Assembly (NCBI GenBank): GCA_951230915.1
Contig: OX579637.1
Location: 13,144,001 to 13,208,000 of the forward strand
Reading direction: 5' to 3'
DNA length: 64,000 nt
DNA from: Antitrichia curtipendula
Taxonomy: Eukaryota; Streptophyta; Bryopsida; Hypnales; Leucodontaceae
Part shown: positions 36,036 to 48,561 of the stretch, piece by piece
Position numbering within the stretch: the stretch's first letter is position 1
Layout of the letters: each line of letters begins with the position of its first letter
Position numbers and translations under genes: made by a program
Notes under the pieces: generated by a model
Database searches by the model: none
What the model saw: the letters and a program-made list of their open reading frames with translations, nothing else
What the model was told of the DNA's origin: nothing

Positions 36036-36326
36036 AAGCTATGTAGCGTGCGACAATGTAGGTCAAAGCCCATCGGGGGGAGACTGGAAGAAGATGTTCT
36101 CATCTTGGGAATGCATTGGGGGCACGAGATGGGAACGCCATCATTGTTAAGGTGCCCTACCATGTAATAATGATGATTTGGGCCTCTTAACATGAAATGA
36201 GGATTGAGGATGGAGACCACTCATTGGAAAAATGATGTGCTTGCTTAGTTGCTTGATATTGATTGGAGTAGTTAAAGAAACTATTTTTACTCAAGTCATT
36301 TGATTACTAGAGTTGTTAGGAGTGTG

Positions 36327-37320
36327 GCTAGTACGTGAGCCTGGAGCGGGGAGCAAGGAGCGGGGAGCAGGAAAAAAGAGAGCGGGGAGCAGGGATTGTC
36401 GTAAAAAATCCAAAAATAAATAATTTTAGTCCAAAATAGAATTTTTGCGTGATTTAAATTTTCAAAAATCTAAATTTAGAAAAATTGGGACCTATGACCG
36501 TGGGTTCAGAAGAGCCTACTACCATCAAAAATTAAAGAAAGTACGTGTGAGAAAGAGGGAGAACTAAAAATTAAGTTGGGAAATGAGACAATGTGAGGAA
36601 AAAAAAGGAAGATAGAGAATTTGAAAACTATGAAAAAAAAAATGGAAAAAACAAGAAGCTGGAGAAGAGGAGGAACAAAGACCGAGAGGGAGAGGAGGTG
36701 TCAGAGAGAGGAAAAAGATAAACCAATGAAAAGGGCAAGGGAGAAGAAGAGTGAGAGTGAAGGAAAAATAAAAATATGGAAGATGAGAGAGGGAGAGGAA
36801 GAATTTGAGAGATGGAGAGCTCAAGGAAGAGAGGGAGAAGTTGAGGGAGAAAGATGGAGAATAGAAAAACCCAATGAGTAAATAAAAGTGGATGAAAGAG
36901 AGGGCTAGAAGCAATATAGATTAAAATGAGTTATAGATTCAAGTGTGCATTAGATGGACTTTAGCATCTCAGAAGCAACTTTTGAAAAACTTGACACGTA
37001 TCAAATTCCTAGGGCCATGTTCACTCCTGCCCAAATATGCATAATTCAATGTAGGCAACTAACATAATATTTTTCAACTTAAGCCTGGAGTTCACCTGCA
37101 TTTAATATATTATGACAATAAGTATTTGAATAGCTAGAAATGTTCGAAAATTTGAATGGATCCATCTAAATGGTCAATAAAGAGTACAACACAGGAGTGG
37201 GATATGCCTACCATAATTCCTAATCATAGTTAGATTTAGTTATCAACATTTTTCATAGAACAATCAAATACAGTTTACACATGATTTCCAAAAGCTAGTA
37301 GTGGCCCTTTTAGTCTCACT
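36327..37320. repeat. shared terminal block (copy S) downstream of the SWIM gene
   Basis: Three marks occur in the same order here, at 40,384-41,765 and at 57,182-57,678. They are GCTAGTACGTGAGC followed by a GGGGAGC-rich minisatellite (36,327-36,393), GACCTATGACCGTGG (36,489), and AGTGGCCCTTTTAGTCTCAC (37,300). The last is identical, 21 of 21 bases, to the copy at 57,658. The intervening sequence differs and here includes a purine-rich GAGA tract (36,560-36,860). The block lies just beyond the stop codon of the SWIM-type gene, as the one at 57 kb lies just beyond the stop of a quite different gene. Confidence 0.65.
36560..36870. repeat. purine-rich GAGA/GGAGA tract
   Basis: Three hundred bases are almost pure purine on the plus strand (GAGAGGGAGAGGAAG and similar). 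The open frames here encode only Glu/Arg/Lys on one strand and Ser/Leu/Phe/Pro on the other, so I do not call a gene. Confidence 0.7.
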
Positions 37321-37347
37321 ACCATTTTTGAATGAATTCCGTAAGGA

Positions 37348-39557
37348 TTACATTTGGTGACTTTCTGGAATGCGATAAGCTAGGATACCGCTTTCTAGAA
37401 TCTGCTTCACTTCATTGAAGCTAAAAGATGGTGCATGTATGAAAGCATCTCTCTCGGACTTTAGGCTACCTACAACAGTAAAAATAAAACAAAGATGCTT
37501 GCAACTTGCCCACCTACCATGTCTGCCCAAACACTTTATTGCCATATCTTTGAAGTTCAGACAAGAGCATTCAGGGAAAGTGCCAATGGTGATCAAGTAT
37601 TGTTGAACTTTCGGTGGAGCTCCAGAATCAAGGATGATAATACACCCATATCCTGGATGAGGAATCATCGTCACCTTACGTATCTGACCCTTCAAAGTGA
37701 GAGCGGATGCACAGTTGTTGGCCTGCTGAATGTTGGGAGCGTTGTTGTTCTTGCGGATGGACTTACCTGATCTGGTCTTAGGACAGTCATCTGCATTAGC
37801 TGGAGTGGGAAATGAAGCGAGGCTAAAGGGAAGCTCTACCGTCCCGAAGAGTCTCCTTGGAGAGATGACTGCGCGCTGTGGTAATTGGAAGCCAGCACTC
37901 TCTAAATCAAGGATTTCCTTCTTGGAAAGGTTGGTCCCAATCTTCACTGGCCATATACATGGGATGTCCGGTCTCGAGTATACCCACTTTCGCTTTGTAC
38001 CTTTGACACAGCGTTCGACATCATCATTGCAGAAGAAGAACTCCATTGTCTCTGGCCTCTTCTTGTGAACGTTTTGCATGACGCCAGTGTATGTGGGGGC
38101 TACAGTGGATTTGTTGCACTGAACAATTTTGGCCTTGCACTTCTTTTTGGTGATAGCTTGCTGGGCAAAGCAAGCCTTTGCTGAGGTCTTGGGCAGCCTT
38201 GCAATGTGCCACTCCGTCTCCTTACAAGCAGTTTCGTATACAACAGTCACATGACTAGTTCTCCCTACGTCGGTCGTCTTGTCTTGGTTGTTGAGTGCTT
38301 CGTCCTCTTGCAGCTCGGGAGAGAGTTCTTCCATTACATCGGGAAGACTGCAGGTCGCATGCTTAGCTTGGCTTGACCTGGTTGCAATCCGTGAACGAGA
38401 GAAGTTTACCTTATCCGGCCGGTGTGACTCACCTTCAAAACCGAGAGGAACATCGGCTTTTCGCTTTTGGGAGCCAAAGACCTCCTCGCCAGCCAAATGA
38501 GGGTCACGAGTGCAGAAGAGCTCTGCACCTGGCAGTTTGGCCATAGCAACGTTTAGCACTTTGGGGTCCCCAGTTCGTTCGGCTGTGCGTTGGGCAGCGC
38601 GAAGCTGCAATTCCTCTTTCCCAGGACCCGTGCCAGCACGGTCGCCCTTTAGGTATTGGTAATATCGGACAACCTGCATGAGTGCCCGGATGAAATCATC
38701 GACAGTAGTAGTATACAAATCAGTTCCTCGGTTTCCAGATTGCTGATTCCATTTGTGGTGCATTGATTCGGCGAGATTACAAGAGGGCATCTCAGCAAGC
38801 TCCGATTCGGTGAGATCCTGCAAATTGCCAAGGACACCGACAAAAATCAAAGGGAGAAATTAGAAACCAGAATGTCCCAAAGAGAATACAGTAACATATG
38901 CAAAGTGATGAACAATAGTGAACGTACCAACTGCATGAATCCACCCCATTGGCGATAGCAGAAGTGCCAAAACGCCAACCAGAGCTCCAGACGGGTCAAT
39001 CCCTCATCAGATGTGGCCCCCGAGGAGAGCCACCATGCACGAATGGCAAGATATAGAGTTTCGGATTCTGAAGCTGAAGCTGCATTCTTGTACTGCCTAC
39101 AGAGTTGACGATGCTGGTGTTGGAGGTCGGCACGGATATCGGCCTTTGTATGCTTTTCAAGGGATTGGACCCAATGGAATAGGCACGTCCTCTCTTGGTC
39201 CTTCATGGGAATCGTGGCATCACCACTACCGTAAATCACCCTGACCGCATTCCAGTTTGCTTGCGCGCTGTCCGCCATGAAGCCCTTGAACTTCGGTGAT
39301 GGAACACCGTGCCTTGCCATGACAGCATTCATGTTCTTCCAAAGTACCATCTGAGCAACAGCATCCTCTGACTGCATATTACAGACCGCAATGGTCATGA
39401 CTTGACAATAAGCGGAGTCATACACATGGCAAGCCATAGTGGTCCAATGCTTGACCCTTTTGACGTGATCGAACATAATCCACGATTTCTCCAGATCTCC
39501 TCCAGGCTGCGTTCGTTTGACCAAGTGAACCCCAAATCCGGGCCCCACCTCCGACAT
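37348..39557 (-). CDS. MULE/SWIM-type transposase or FAR1-like protein, 5' end missing
   Basis: Two exons, 39,557-38,928 and 38,821-37,348, flank a 106-base intron (TTG/GTACGT ... TTTGCAG). The first carries the core of a MULE transposase: SWIMFDHVKRVKHWTTMAC-like strand (actual text SWIMFD at 39,486), then the Asp-containing FKGFMADSAQANWNAV and CLFHWVQSLEKH, matching D...C-x2-H of the family. The second begins DLTESELAEMPSCNLAES, contains basic linker regions, and near the end has a SWIM zinc finger, CSCLNFKDMAIKC...WASCKHL (C-x-C-x(n)-C-x-H), at about 37,490-37,560, ending at TAA. About 700 codons are free of stops, unlike every other gene in the window. The N-terminal DNA-binding region is absent. 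An in-frame TAG lies about 30 bases upstream of the ATG. It could be a young transposase copy or a domesticated gene. Cut-and-paste transposition in the nucleus is the family role. Confidence 0.75.
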
Positions 39558-40342
39558 CTTGAAAACATATACCTTGTCTGACTACTGAACGGCCATGGCA
39601 GACGGGTTAGAAAGCTTACTCCCCTCTCCCCTCCAATAATTTGCAAAAAACAAATGTCACAAGATGTCTAAGGGTTTTTGTCCTTGAACATTAGACGTCC
39701 AAAATCACATTAGAATGACAGGATGTCCCGACCACCTTAATGTGGAGTGCATCTCCAAGTATTCCTTCATACACATTTTGCTTATTTATATGGCTATCAT
39801 CTTCTTGGAACGACCGTGTATGAAAGCAAAAGCTAATTAATCCTTTCTATTTCTTCAAAATTGAATTGTGGAGGGTAATTTAAGGTCTAGGTAAGGTTGT
39901 AGGTGGGTATAAGCTAGGCATATGAAATTAGATGGTCAATAATGGTCATAAATAAAAACTATAACAATTATAGCATCAAAGGGGCTGACTAAGCATGGAC
40001 AATGGCTTTTGAAGACTGGACTGGCTTCTATGAGGTTTGTGGTTTGATTCATCCTATCCAGTTGTAGCTTGGTCTTTGTAGCCAACCAAACTAGAAAAAA
40101 AAAGATAGAAAAATTCTCAAGCCATTTTCTAATGTATAGAGCAAAGAACATCATTTACTCTTTAATGTTTTGAAGACGGTCTAAGTGTGCTTATAATGGA
40201 TGAGTTTGAATGTTGGACGGAGTGTTTGTAGTGTAACCCAACCATAGACATTTTCAACTAAAACTCAAAATGATCCTCTACAAACATAACTTGAACATCA
40301 CCAAAAACTTGAAAAATAAATGATGTTCTCTGTTCTTATTTT
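39558..40342. other. spacer between SWIM gene and CACTA element
   Basis: The missing 5' part of the SWIM-type gene should lie here, but I see no coding-like sequence. It ends at the GGA target duplication of the CACTA-type element. Confidence 0.45.
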
Positions 40343-40439
40343 GGACACTAGAAATAAACCTTGTTGCTCTCAACATGAGCGTTGCTAGTACATGAGCGGG
40401 GAGCAGCGAGTGGGGAGCGGGGATTAGTGAGCGGTGCGC

Positions 40440-40980
40440 ATAGATTTTAGATAGAATAATGAAATTGGAAAGAAAGTATGGATAAAAATAGACAAAAATT
40501 TGGATGAAAAAAATTTTAAAATGGATGAAGGGGAATAGAAATATAAATTAAAGTAGATTAAGAACTAGATGAAAAATTTTGGATAGAAAAAATAATGAAA
40601 GAAGATGAAAATATGGATGAAAGTGGATGAAAAAAAAAGATGGAAAAACTCAAAAATAGATGAAAGTTGATGAAAAAAAAAGATGGAAAAACTCAAAAAT
40701 AGATGAAAGTAGATGAAAATATTGATGAAAATAGACAATCAATAGAATGAAAATTTTGGATGAAAAAAAATAAAAGAGGATGAGAGTATATGAAAATTGG
40801 ATGAAAATATATGAAAAAGAGATGAAAGTAGATGAATAAAAAATGGAAATGGATGAAAAAAGGAAGGAAAAATGGGGCAAAGGAAAGAAACTTGGAAAAA
40901 AAATAAAAAACAAAAAGGAGACAAATTAGAAAAATAAGTACAAAATATTCTAGATATGGAAAAAGATAAAGACTAGCATC
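40440..40980. repeat. GATGAAA-rich subterminal repeats
   Basis: Words such as GGATGAAAA, AGATGAAAGT and GGATGAAAGTGG repeat every 10-20 bases. The inverse (TTTTCATCCAACATCATCC) fills 45,590-45,780 near the other end of the element. This is consistent with subterminal binding repeats of CACTA-type transposons. The minus-strand frames here are Phe/Ser/His-rich by-products. Confidence 0.7.
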
Positions 40981-42089
40981 CATTCATTTCAAATCTTTGG
41001 TAGAAAGGGACCTTTGACCATGGAAGTACATAATTATGCAAATGTGGAGAAATTGGGTTAGGATTTTAAAGACATAATGCATCAATTCTCAATTGTACCT
41101 ATTACTGCAGAAATTTGCAAGGGTTCACATTGAAAGCCATTATGCATGCATTAAAACAAGACTATTACAATCCGAAATCAAAATATTCTTTTTTCAGATA
41201 GTTAGGGATTATTGTAAGAAAATAGGCACAATGTTAACACTTAAAGGATGGGCTAGTCACCATGGTCGTTGGTTCCCTATAACCGTGAAATGTAGAAATA
41301 GAATATTCAAGTGGTTGATCTAATTTAATAGCTAATACATGTAGTTGACAACACATTTCAATAGGGGGACTTAATAAAGACATCAAGTAGATTTTGAGGG
41401 AATGGATATCTATACTTCAAATAGTCAAAGCAAAGAGAATAAAAGATGAAAATAAAGCATGCAATTTATTGTTTTATCATTGTGTTAAAGATGGTGGGCA
41501 CTCTACAAATTCCATATGGCAATGCAAAAAATTAGATGGAAAACAACTATTTTTTATTCTGCAAATTGTTTCAAAGTCAATCGTTAGTCAAAAAACGGCC
41601 ACAATGTCCTTCAAAGATTAATGAATGTAAAATACAAGCAAATGAGGAAGATGATGGAATCTTGACTCTAAAGCCACATGCATAATATGGGTACACTGAA
41701 GATATATTAGCTTGTCATGTTAATGGTAAAATGAAAATGCAAGTAGTGGTCCTTTTAATCTTACTACAACTTTATTGATGAGCACAATACGCACCTAAAT
41801 AGAACCTCTTTTGTAGAAAAGCACCCTATTTTGAACTTTGAGAAAATCGATAATTAATTCCAATTTTGGCACAACATAGATGTTTGCTTTTCATCCCTTA
41901 TGAACAAGACGTTGAAAACTTGTACTTTATCCAATTGTTATTTAATTATATAAATGGCTAAATGAATCATTTATTTGTAATTTTTTGGAAAAAAAAGTTT
42001 CATACTTTGTCAACTCTAGAAATCTAAGAATACTAAGAAATCTAAGAAATCATTAAATCTAAGAAATCTAAAAAATCATGAAATTGAGA

Positions 42090-42790
42090 GTTCTATGCTT
42101 CAAACATCCCAAAAGGATCTCTCAGGGCTCAAAGAGGTTTCTAGGGGTGACAATGTATGAAAAAAAAATTTGAAAAGAAAAAATTGAATATTTTTAAAAT
42201 TTTAAAATTAAATTTTTTTTTATAAATTTATGAGAGACCTTTGAACACCCCAAAAAGGTCTCTCAAGGCCGAAAAAAGGTTCTTGTGATGACAACCTATG
42301 CAAAAAATGAAAAAATAAAAAATGAAAAAAAATGAAAAAAAAAATTCAAAATTTTGAATTTGAGAGTTTTATACCTTGAACAACCAAAAAGGGTCTATCG
42401 GGGCCGAGAGAGGTTTTTAGAAGTGACAACCTATGCAAAAAAAGAGAAAAAGGAAAAATAAAAATAAAAATAAAAAAAAGATTATTTTTTTTGGAAATTT
42501 TTTTTGAGAGTTTCACACTTCGAACACCACAAAAGGGTTTCTCAGGGCCGAGAGAGGTTTCTAGGGGTGACAACCTACGCAGAAAATAAGTTTTAAATTT
42601 TAAGAAAACTATTTTATTTTGAAATTTTTTTTTAAGAGTTCTACACATCAATTACCCCAAAAGGGTCTTTTGGGCCGAGAGAGGTTTCTAGGGATTGACA
42701 ATGTATGCAAAAAACAAATTGAAAGGAAAAAAAAATATTCTTTGGAAAAAAAGTTTTGAGAATTTTATGCTTCAAACAGACCAATTCTTA
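42090..42790. repeat. five-copy array, unit 129-144 bp, with GC hairpin
   Basis: A core close to GGTCTCTCAGGGCCGAGAGA followed by GGTTTCTAGGGGTGACAACC recurs at 42,117, 42,259, 42,391, 42,535 and 42,664. Between cores lie A-rich spacers of poly-A and AAATTT. The core folds as CTCTCGG/CCGAGAG. Unlike the A-rich spacers, the cores are well conserved, which suggests they matter more than their surroundings. Confidence 0.75.
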
Positions 42791-43039
42791 AGCCATGGTA
42801 ATAGGTTTGAAATCCAAACAACACATTAAATACCTCACAACTTAAAATTTTGAAGCACTCAGGCTGTTAGTCTCATCCGCTCATGTTCTAAGGCTTACAA
42901 AGTAGTACTTCTGCAATTATGCAAGTATAGGATGTGAGTAAATTTTTGCTAAGATTAATTCCAAAGAGGCAGCAGTTGAATTAATTAATTTTGTTTTCAT
43001 TGAAAAAGGAGAAGTTCTTTAAATGGACTAAGATATCGG

Positions 43040-43620
43040 GTTATTTTTGCTTAAATTGGACCCTTCAGAGACCTCTCGGCACCGAGAAGGGTCTCCAAGG
43101 GAAGACCTTATGGAACTTTTCAAACTTTCTTCAAATCTTCTTGTTTTATTTTCCAATTTAAAAAAAAAATAAGTTGTTCTAATTGTAGACATTAACTCCA
43201 ATAGTTGTATGGAAGAGGACCTTCCATGGGGCCTCTCGGCACCAAGAGGGGGTTCCAAGTGAGGACCTTATGGAACTTTTCAAACTTTCTCCAAATCCTC
43301 TTGTTTTGTTTTTCAATTTTTGTTAGGCAGCTTGTTTTGGTTGCGAATGTTGGCTGCAACAATTGCATGGGGGAAGACCTCCGAAGGGGCCTTTCAACAC
43401 TGAGAGAGGTTCTAAAGGTGGCTTATTGAACCTCATTACAAAATTTATTTTCATTTTGCTCACTTCAATAGTGAGTGTGTGGTTTGCACTATGAGTTCAA
43501 ACTTTTTATATCCCTAAATCTTCAAAAACAGCTTGTTGCTTTATGGTAGGTTTAGTTGCAAGACCATAGTTTTAAGGATCCTCATGGTGCCAAGAGAGGT
43601 CCCTTCATCCTCACCTTACG
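43040..43620. repeat. second array, unit about 165 bp, with related hairpin
   Basis: GACCTCTCGGCACCGAGAAG at about 43,068, GCCTCTCGGCACCAAGAGG at 43,231 and a worn copy at 43,391 are followed by GACCTTATGGAACTTTTCAA and a TTCTTGTTTTRTTTTYCAAT block. The hairpin stem CTCTCGGNACCGAGAG is related to that of the first array, so both arrays derive from one motif. Confidence 0.65.
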
Positions 43621-45870
43621 AGTTTATTTTTATTTTTATTTTTAAGATTTAAAAATTTCCACAAGAGGTGTTTGTGAGATGACACAAAATTAGGTTTAGT
43701 AGGCAGGTTGGCAGGAGGAGAAGATTGTACAGCAAGGCAGCTATGAGCATCAAGAATTTTCTCTCTTGGATCTCCTTGTGCAATTTTTGTATTTTTATTT
43801 CTAATTTTGGAATGGACTAATTTTTATTTACAAATGGCAGGTCACGTCAAATGGATCAAAGTTTATAAGCGTAGCTTCACATAAGTTAAACTCATACTTG
43901 AAGTTTGTGTTCTTATATTTCTAAAATTTTCTAAAATTTTCTTCTATATGTGGTGGTATTTCAAGTATGAATTATATGCCAAACAATCCATTCAAAAGGT
44001 GGATTTACAACTGTTTCTTATAACTTGGTTGGATCTAATTTGTTGTTTTGTTATTTGTGTAGGCAAGCTTAGGAATTGAGGAATTCCAAATATTTTCCAT
44101 TTTTTGCAAATCTAGGATTTTTCCAAGCCCTTCAAACTTGTTTTAGCTACTTGTCTATGCAAAGGTTCTTTGTACAAGTTTGTCACCCTAAATCTTAAGT
44201 CAACTTCTAGTACCTTTTTAATAGATCCTCATATTCTGCATTTCATAAATGACTATGTTGTAGAGTCTTATATGAGACACAAGACATTAAGGACAACTTA
44301 ACTTTAGCCCACTCAAGCTAAAGTTCTTTCTTGTGTAATTTCTTATGCATGATGTAAATACCATATTTGAAGTTTTTTGTTGCATTTGTTGCATTTGTTA
44401 GATGTGATTGCATTTGTAGTCTTTACATCAAATTTTGTTTTTATTAGAGATTTTTGATTGGATCACCTAAAACACCATTTCAGTTATTGCTAAAAATATC
44501 ATTCAATTTTTTTAGCTTTCTGGCAAAACTACATTTCTGGTATCCAATATTACAAGTACCAGGAGTACTATAAAGGACATGTTTACTATCAAATTAGACA
44601 ATTTCAATAGAAAATTCTAACTCATCATATTTATTCTTCAAAATCTATAGAAGATGACAAGAGAGTCACTTTCACTGTGATAGAAAATAGAACCAATGTT
44701 TCTTGCAACAACCTACTTTTGTTGTAATCATCATGTAGTTTTTTCAGTTGTATGACATATTCATCAATTACCACCTTTGAACTCCTAAACTTCCTACCTT
44801 CTTTACCACAATTTCACCATGGTATGATGTTGTGGTATAAAGGATACAAAAATAGAAAAAGCAACATGTCCATAGTGAGGCTGAGGTCAATTAGACATGG
44901 AGTGCATTAGTTCAATGGTAATTATTGAATAAATATGCCATTTGGTAAAAAAATTACATGTCGATTATCAAGATGATGATAAGATTGTACTAGATAATGA
45001 TTTTTTAGAGCTCAAAATAGAGCCCTAAATCAGAATATAGGTTTTGATGTTAAATTTAGGGTGAACCAACACCATGACAACTTCCTAGCTTGTCAATAAT
45101 TGGCTTCATTAGATTTCTACCATCCAAATAGGATTCTTTGTCATTACGCACAATGCATTAGTCACTGGCATTGTTAATTGTTATCAATTCATGGAATTAA
45201 GGATTTTTTGTCCATTCTTCCTATACCAAGCACTTGTAAGGTAATTATGTACTTCTTGTGTGCATTTTTATTCTACTCTTATATCTATAATTGTAAAGCT
45301 TCTTGTAGAATTGTTATGTTCAGTTCATGTGCATCATTATTTGCGGTCAACTTTTCTACTTTAGGGATGAAACCATTCCAAGTTTCACGGCTATAGGTCC
45401 CTTGCGGATATTTGAATTTGAAATATGTAATTTTTAGGACGACTGTAATCCATAATTTAGATACACATTTTATATAGTTATAGGCATTTGATTTATTTTT
45501 TCCACAAATTCCAAATCGTGTATTTTTCATCCTATTTTTATTTATTTTTTTCATTTTATCTTCCATTTTTTTATCCTATCTTCTTCTATTTTTTCATATA
45601 GCATCATCCACTTTTTTCATTCATCACCATTCATTGTTTTCATCCAACATCATCCATTATTTTCATCCAACATCATCTACTATTTTCATCCAATATCATC
45701 CATTGTTTTCATCCAACATCATCCATTTTTTCATCTAGCATTCATTCAATTTTTCATCTAGATTCATCCTCTTTTTTTTTTTTTTTGTTCCAAAACAATG
45801 CTCTTTGCTCACCATTCCCCGCTCCCTGCTCGCTGCTCATCGCTCCACGCTGACATGAGAGCATTCCCCC

Positions 45871-46000
45871 TCTCAATACAATTTACATGATGTCTTTGTT
45901 TTTTGTAACATAAACCCATCAATTTTAACACAAAAAATTGTATTGAAATTGATGTCTTTATGTTACAAAAAACAAAAACGTCATGTAAATTGTATTGAGA
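45871..46000. mobile_element. 130-bp near-perfect hairpin inserted in the CACTA right arm
   Basis: TCTCAATACAATTTACATGA running inward from 45,871 is inverted at 45,981-46,000, and the pairing continues inward through TTTTTTGTAACATAAA and CATCAATTT to a short loop. It splits the right inverted arm of the surrounding element just before its terminal 22 bases. GAGAGC-like words stand on both sides but no clean target duplication is seen. It may be a foldback element or microRNA-like hairpin. Confidence 0.7.
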
Positions 46001-46025
46001 GCAATAAAGTTTATTTCTAGTGGGA

Positions 46026-47234
46026 AAAACTTGGCTGAATGTTTTGTTTTTCTTCACTTTAAATGCAAATATTTTGCAATAAATCCTTGGTGAGTGTATC
46101 TAAAATTTCTTCCACACATTTTTATACTAGTTTATTGCAAGATCATGTATTCATATATGCAAAGAAAAAAAATCCTGAATTTTTTTCTTTTGGCAATAGA
46201 AATAGCAACTTTGAGTGGTTTTGGAAGAAAAAACAACTTGGGATTGTAAGGTGCAGATGGGCTTTGGAAAAAGTTTGACATGATAGAAGAAAAAGAATCA
46301 AAGACAACTGCACTAAATTAAGTGGGGTGGGTAGTGGTCAAAACAAGAAGTCCTTATTAAGATGCAAAAAGTGACGTTAAATTAATCTGAACGATTTTAA
46401 ATCCAACAATTGAATGCAATGTACATCTTTCATGGAGAGGCTAGAATGGATCAAATTAAGAGCAAGCTAAGATACATGTTCACTAAGAAAATGTTCAAGG
46501 ACAAATGACATGATGATTGCATGACAAAAGGCTTTCAAAAATGGCTAGATGACCAAGTGCAAACTTGCATCTTCAACCTCACTCATGTCCCTAAAAGACT
46601 AAAGGACTTCAAAACATACCTCTTGATCGCAAAGAGATTGTTGTGGCATAAATTAGAACATTGGTCCCGTTTAGTACATGCATTCTCTAAAAGTACTATG
46701 CATAAGGCTCTATGGTTTAAAAAAAATAGAAAGCAAACCATTGGCATGGGAGAGCCAGAACCGTACTCTTCCTAGACTAAAACATGGTTGTGGTCCCCTT
46801 GTTACGCCACAACAAACAAAGAAACATGAAAGGGTGTGCAAAGTCATATTCCAAATTTTTTGACAGATTCCCTAGACAATGGAGTTATTTGTAAAGTTGG
46901 CCTTGGACATCCATCAAAAACAAAAAACTAGGAAAAAATTGTCCACTAAGGCATTGATTTGTATGTGCGACTATTCCAGGGTCATTAAATTATTTGCTGT
47001 AAACATCTAGACAATGGAGTGGTATCTACACTTGTTGAATGGTGGAACTCTAGGTGCTATGTTTGCAATGACAAAAAAAAATATAGACTATTTGAAAGTT
47101 GGAGAGCTTGTGTACCACACTTACAGACAATTAATAAACCATGCAAAAGACCAAATGTCTCATGGTGTACAAATGTAATTGCACCAAACTCATGTGAGTG
47201 TCTATTTGCATCATGGAAGCTATGCAACAATCAT
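46026..47234. other. spacer, nothing recognised
   Basis: No supported gene. The phrase CTAGACAATGGAGT appears at about 46,872 and 47,007, a minor local duplication. The open stretch 47,019-47,330 runs into the terminal repeat at 47,235 and has no motif. Confidence 0.4.
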
Positions 47235-48561
47235 GCCATATTTAACTACTTTTGGACTTTGGTAAGTCCAGAATTCATAAAAAACACAAATCCCTTGGTG
47301 CATTGGATCATGAGATCTCTCGGTGATTAGAGCAAACTGGGATGTTTTACAATTGTTCTTTAATTGTGCACAAATTAATACAAGTGTATTGGGAGATTTC
47401 CTAATGTATAGTGCAAAATCCAAGTTCAAAAAATGATTCTTTGGCTGTACAAGAGTTATACTTTACTACTGGCAATTGTATTAGGTTCCAATGTCTACAA
47501 CAATACCTTAAGGATTTGATGAGGCCCTAAGATCTCCTGATGAATCCAATAGGAAAACTCCCAATACAACTATTACTCCAACGAGAGATCTCCCAACACC
47601 TTAAAGGTAGTTCAAAGTGATGTTGAATCATGACATAAATTAGTGCATGTAGCCTTCATTGCGGAGGGTGGTCACTAGTTAGTTGCACAATCAGACAAAA
47701 ACATAATGCAAATTCAAACTGACAACATTGTATCCAAGAAAATATTCTCAACGCAACGTAAAAACATTAGAATAAGACTTCAAGATGGAAGAGCAAACAT
47801 AGCTAGACGTTCCTAACATGAGGTACTAATGTTAAAGAACTTGCTGGATGCAATGACTGACTAGCAAGAACATTTAATCACCTTTAGACAAATTCTAAAC
47901 AAAAGTTTTGTCTCCTAAACACCATACTCTTGAACACAACAGCTATGTAGAACTAAGGACATTCAAAACGTAGCCTCAAAATTAAGAGACCCACAAACTT
48001 GAAATACATTAGGAGATCTCTTGATGTCTTTGATGAGCTAGACAAGGTACTCGGTCAAGGGTCCACCTTGTAAACCCTGCTCACATTTGGTAAGTTAGCC
48101 TTCCGTTTTGTCGAAGAAAATGTCCTTAGCTTTTAATACACAATTAAAATCATACTTAAAAGACTGTACAGAATTTGCAACCACCCAAGTAAGAAACATT
48201 CAAGAACTAACATTATGCAAATTCAAGAATGACTGTACTACAACAAAAAAAAAATTCTCCAAGAACTTCATGTATTTGTAAAACACAACTCAACTTCAAG
48301 ATGAGAGAGCAAGTACAACTTAAAGCTTTCAATACAACAAAAGTTGATGTCACAAAAGCAATACAAGGTGCAATCATTGACTAGCAAGAATTTTTTATCC
48401 ACTTTCTCATTTTGTCAATCAGTTCAAATCCTAAACAAGTCTTTATAAAACCAAGAAATAAAACCTAATCTACAAATGGCCTTATTGAACCATGTATATT
48501 GAAAACTAGGCAACAATCCCTGAAGCCAGGAACTTGGGAAACATCGGGAGATCCCCTGATG
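47235..48561. repeat. terminal repeat and GATC palindromes (motif 2), 3' flank
   Basis: GCCATATTTAACTACTTTTG at 47,235 and the following bases repeat the left end of the small element at 12,865, including the internal GGACTT/AAGTCC hairpin. From there on, motif 2 (consensus CATCGGGRGATCYCCCGATG) occurs in varied forms at 47,306, 47,387, 47,523, 47,579, 48,007 and 48,542. An example is CATTAGGAGATCTCTTGATG at 48,007. The block lies downstream of the DUF7869-type copy 2 gene and probably marks the end of its element. I found no matching inverted end on the far side. Confidence 0.7.

Larger units (their letters stand above)
40346..46022. mobile_element. non-coding CACTA-type element, 5.68 kb, TSD GGA
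   Basis: The left end reads CACTAGAAATAAACCTTGTT and the right end, inverted, CACTAGAAATAAACTTTATT. Both continue into GCTCTCA and then a GAGCAGCGAGNNGGGAGCGGGG block. GGA stands at 40,343-40,345 and 46,023-46,025 as the 3-bp target duplication. Inside the left arm lies a GATGAAA-rich stretch (40,440-40,980), mirrored by TTTTCATCC repeats at 45,590-45,780, so the inverted arms are several hundred bases long. The right arm is interrupted by a 130-base hairpin at 45,871-46,000. The interior holds two repeat arrays and no transposase, so the element must have moved in trans. It shares its left arm marks with the blocks at 36.3 and 57.2 kb. Confidence 0.85.

Noticed and set aside
36564..36914. 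Complementary open frames in the purine-rich tract as genes
   Set aside because: Composition alone (GAGA repeats) keeps both strands open. The peptides are pure Glu/Arg/Lys or Ser/Phe/Leu with no motif.
42090..42790. CRISPR-like array
   Set aside because: Five direct repeats with hairpins look superficially similar, but the spacers are A-rich low-complexity and of uneven length, there are no cas genes, and it lies inside a plant CACTA-type element.
46063..46863. Coding potential between the CACTA element and 47 kb
   Set aside because: Short frames in different phases with no shared motif, and no splice-consistent model could be built.
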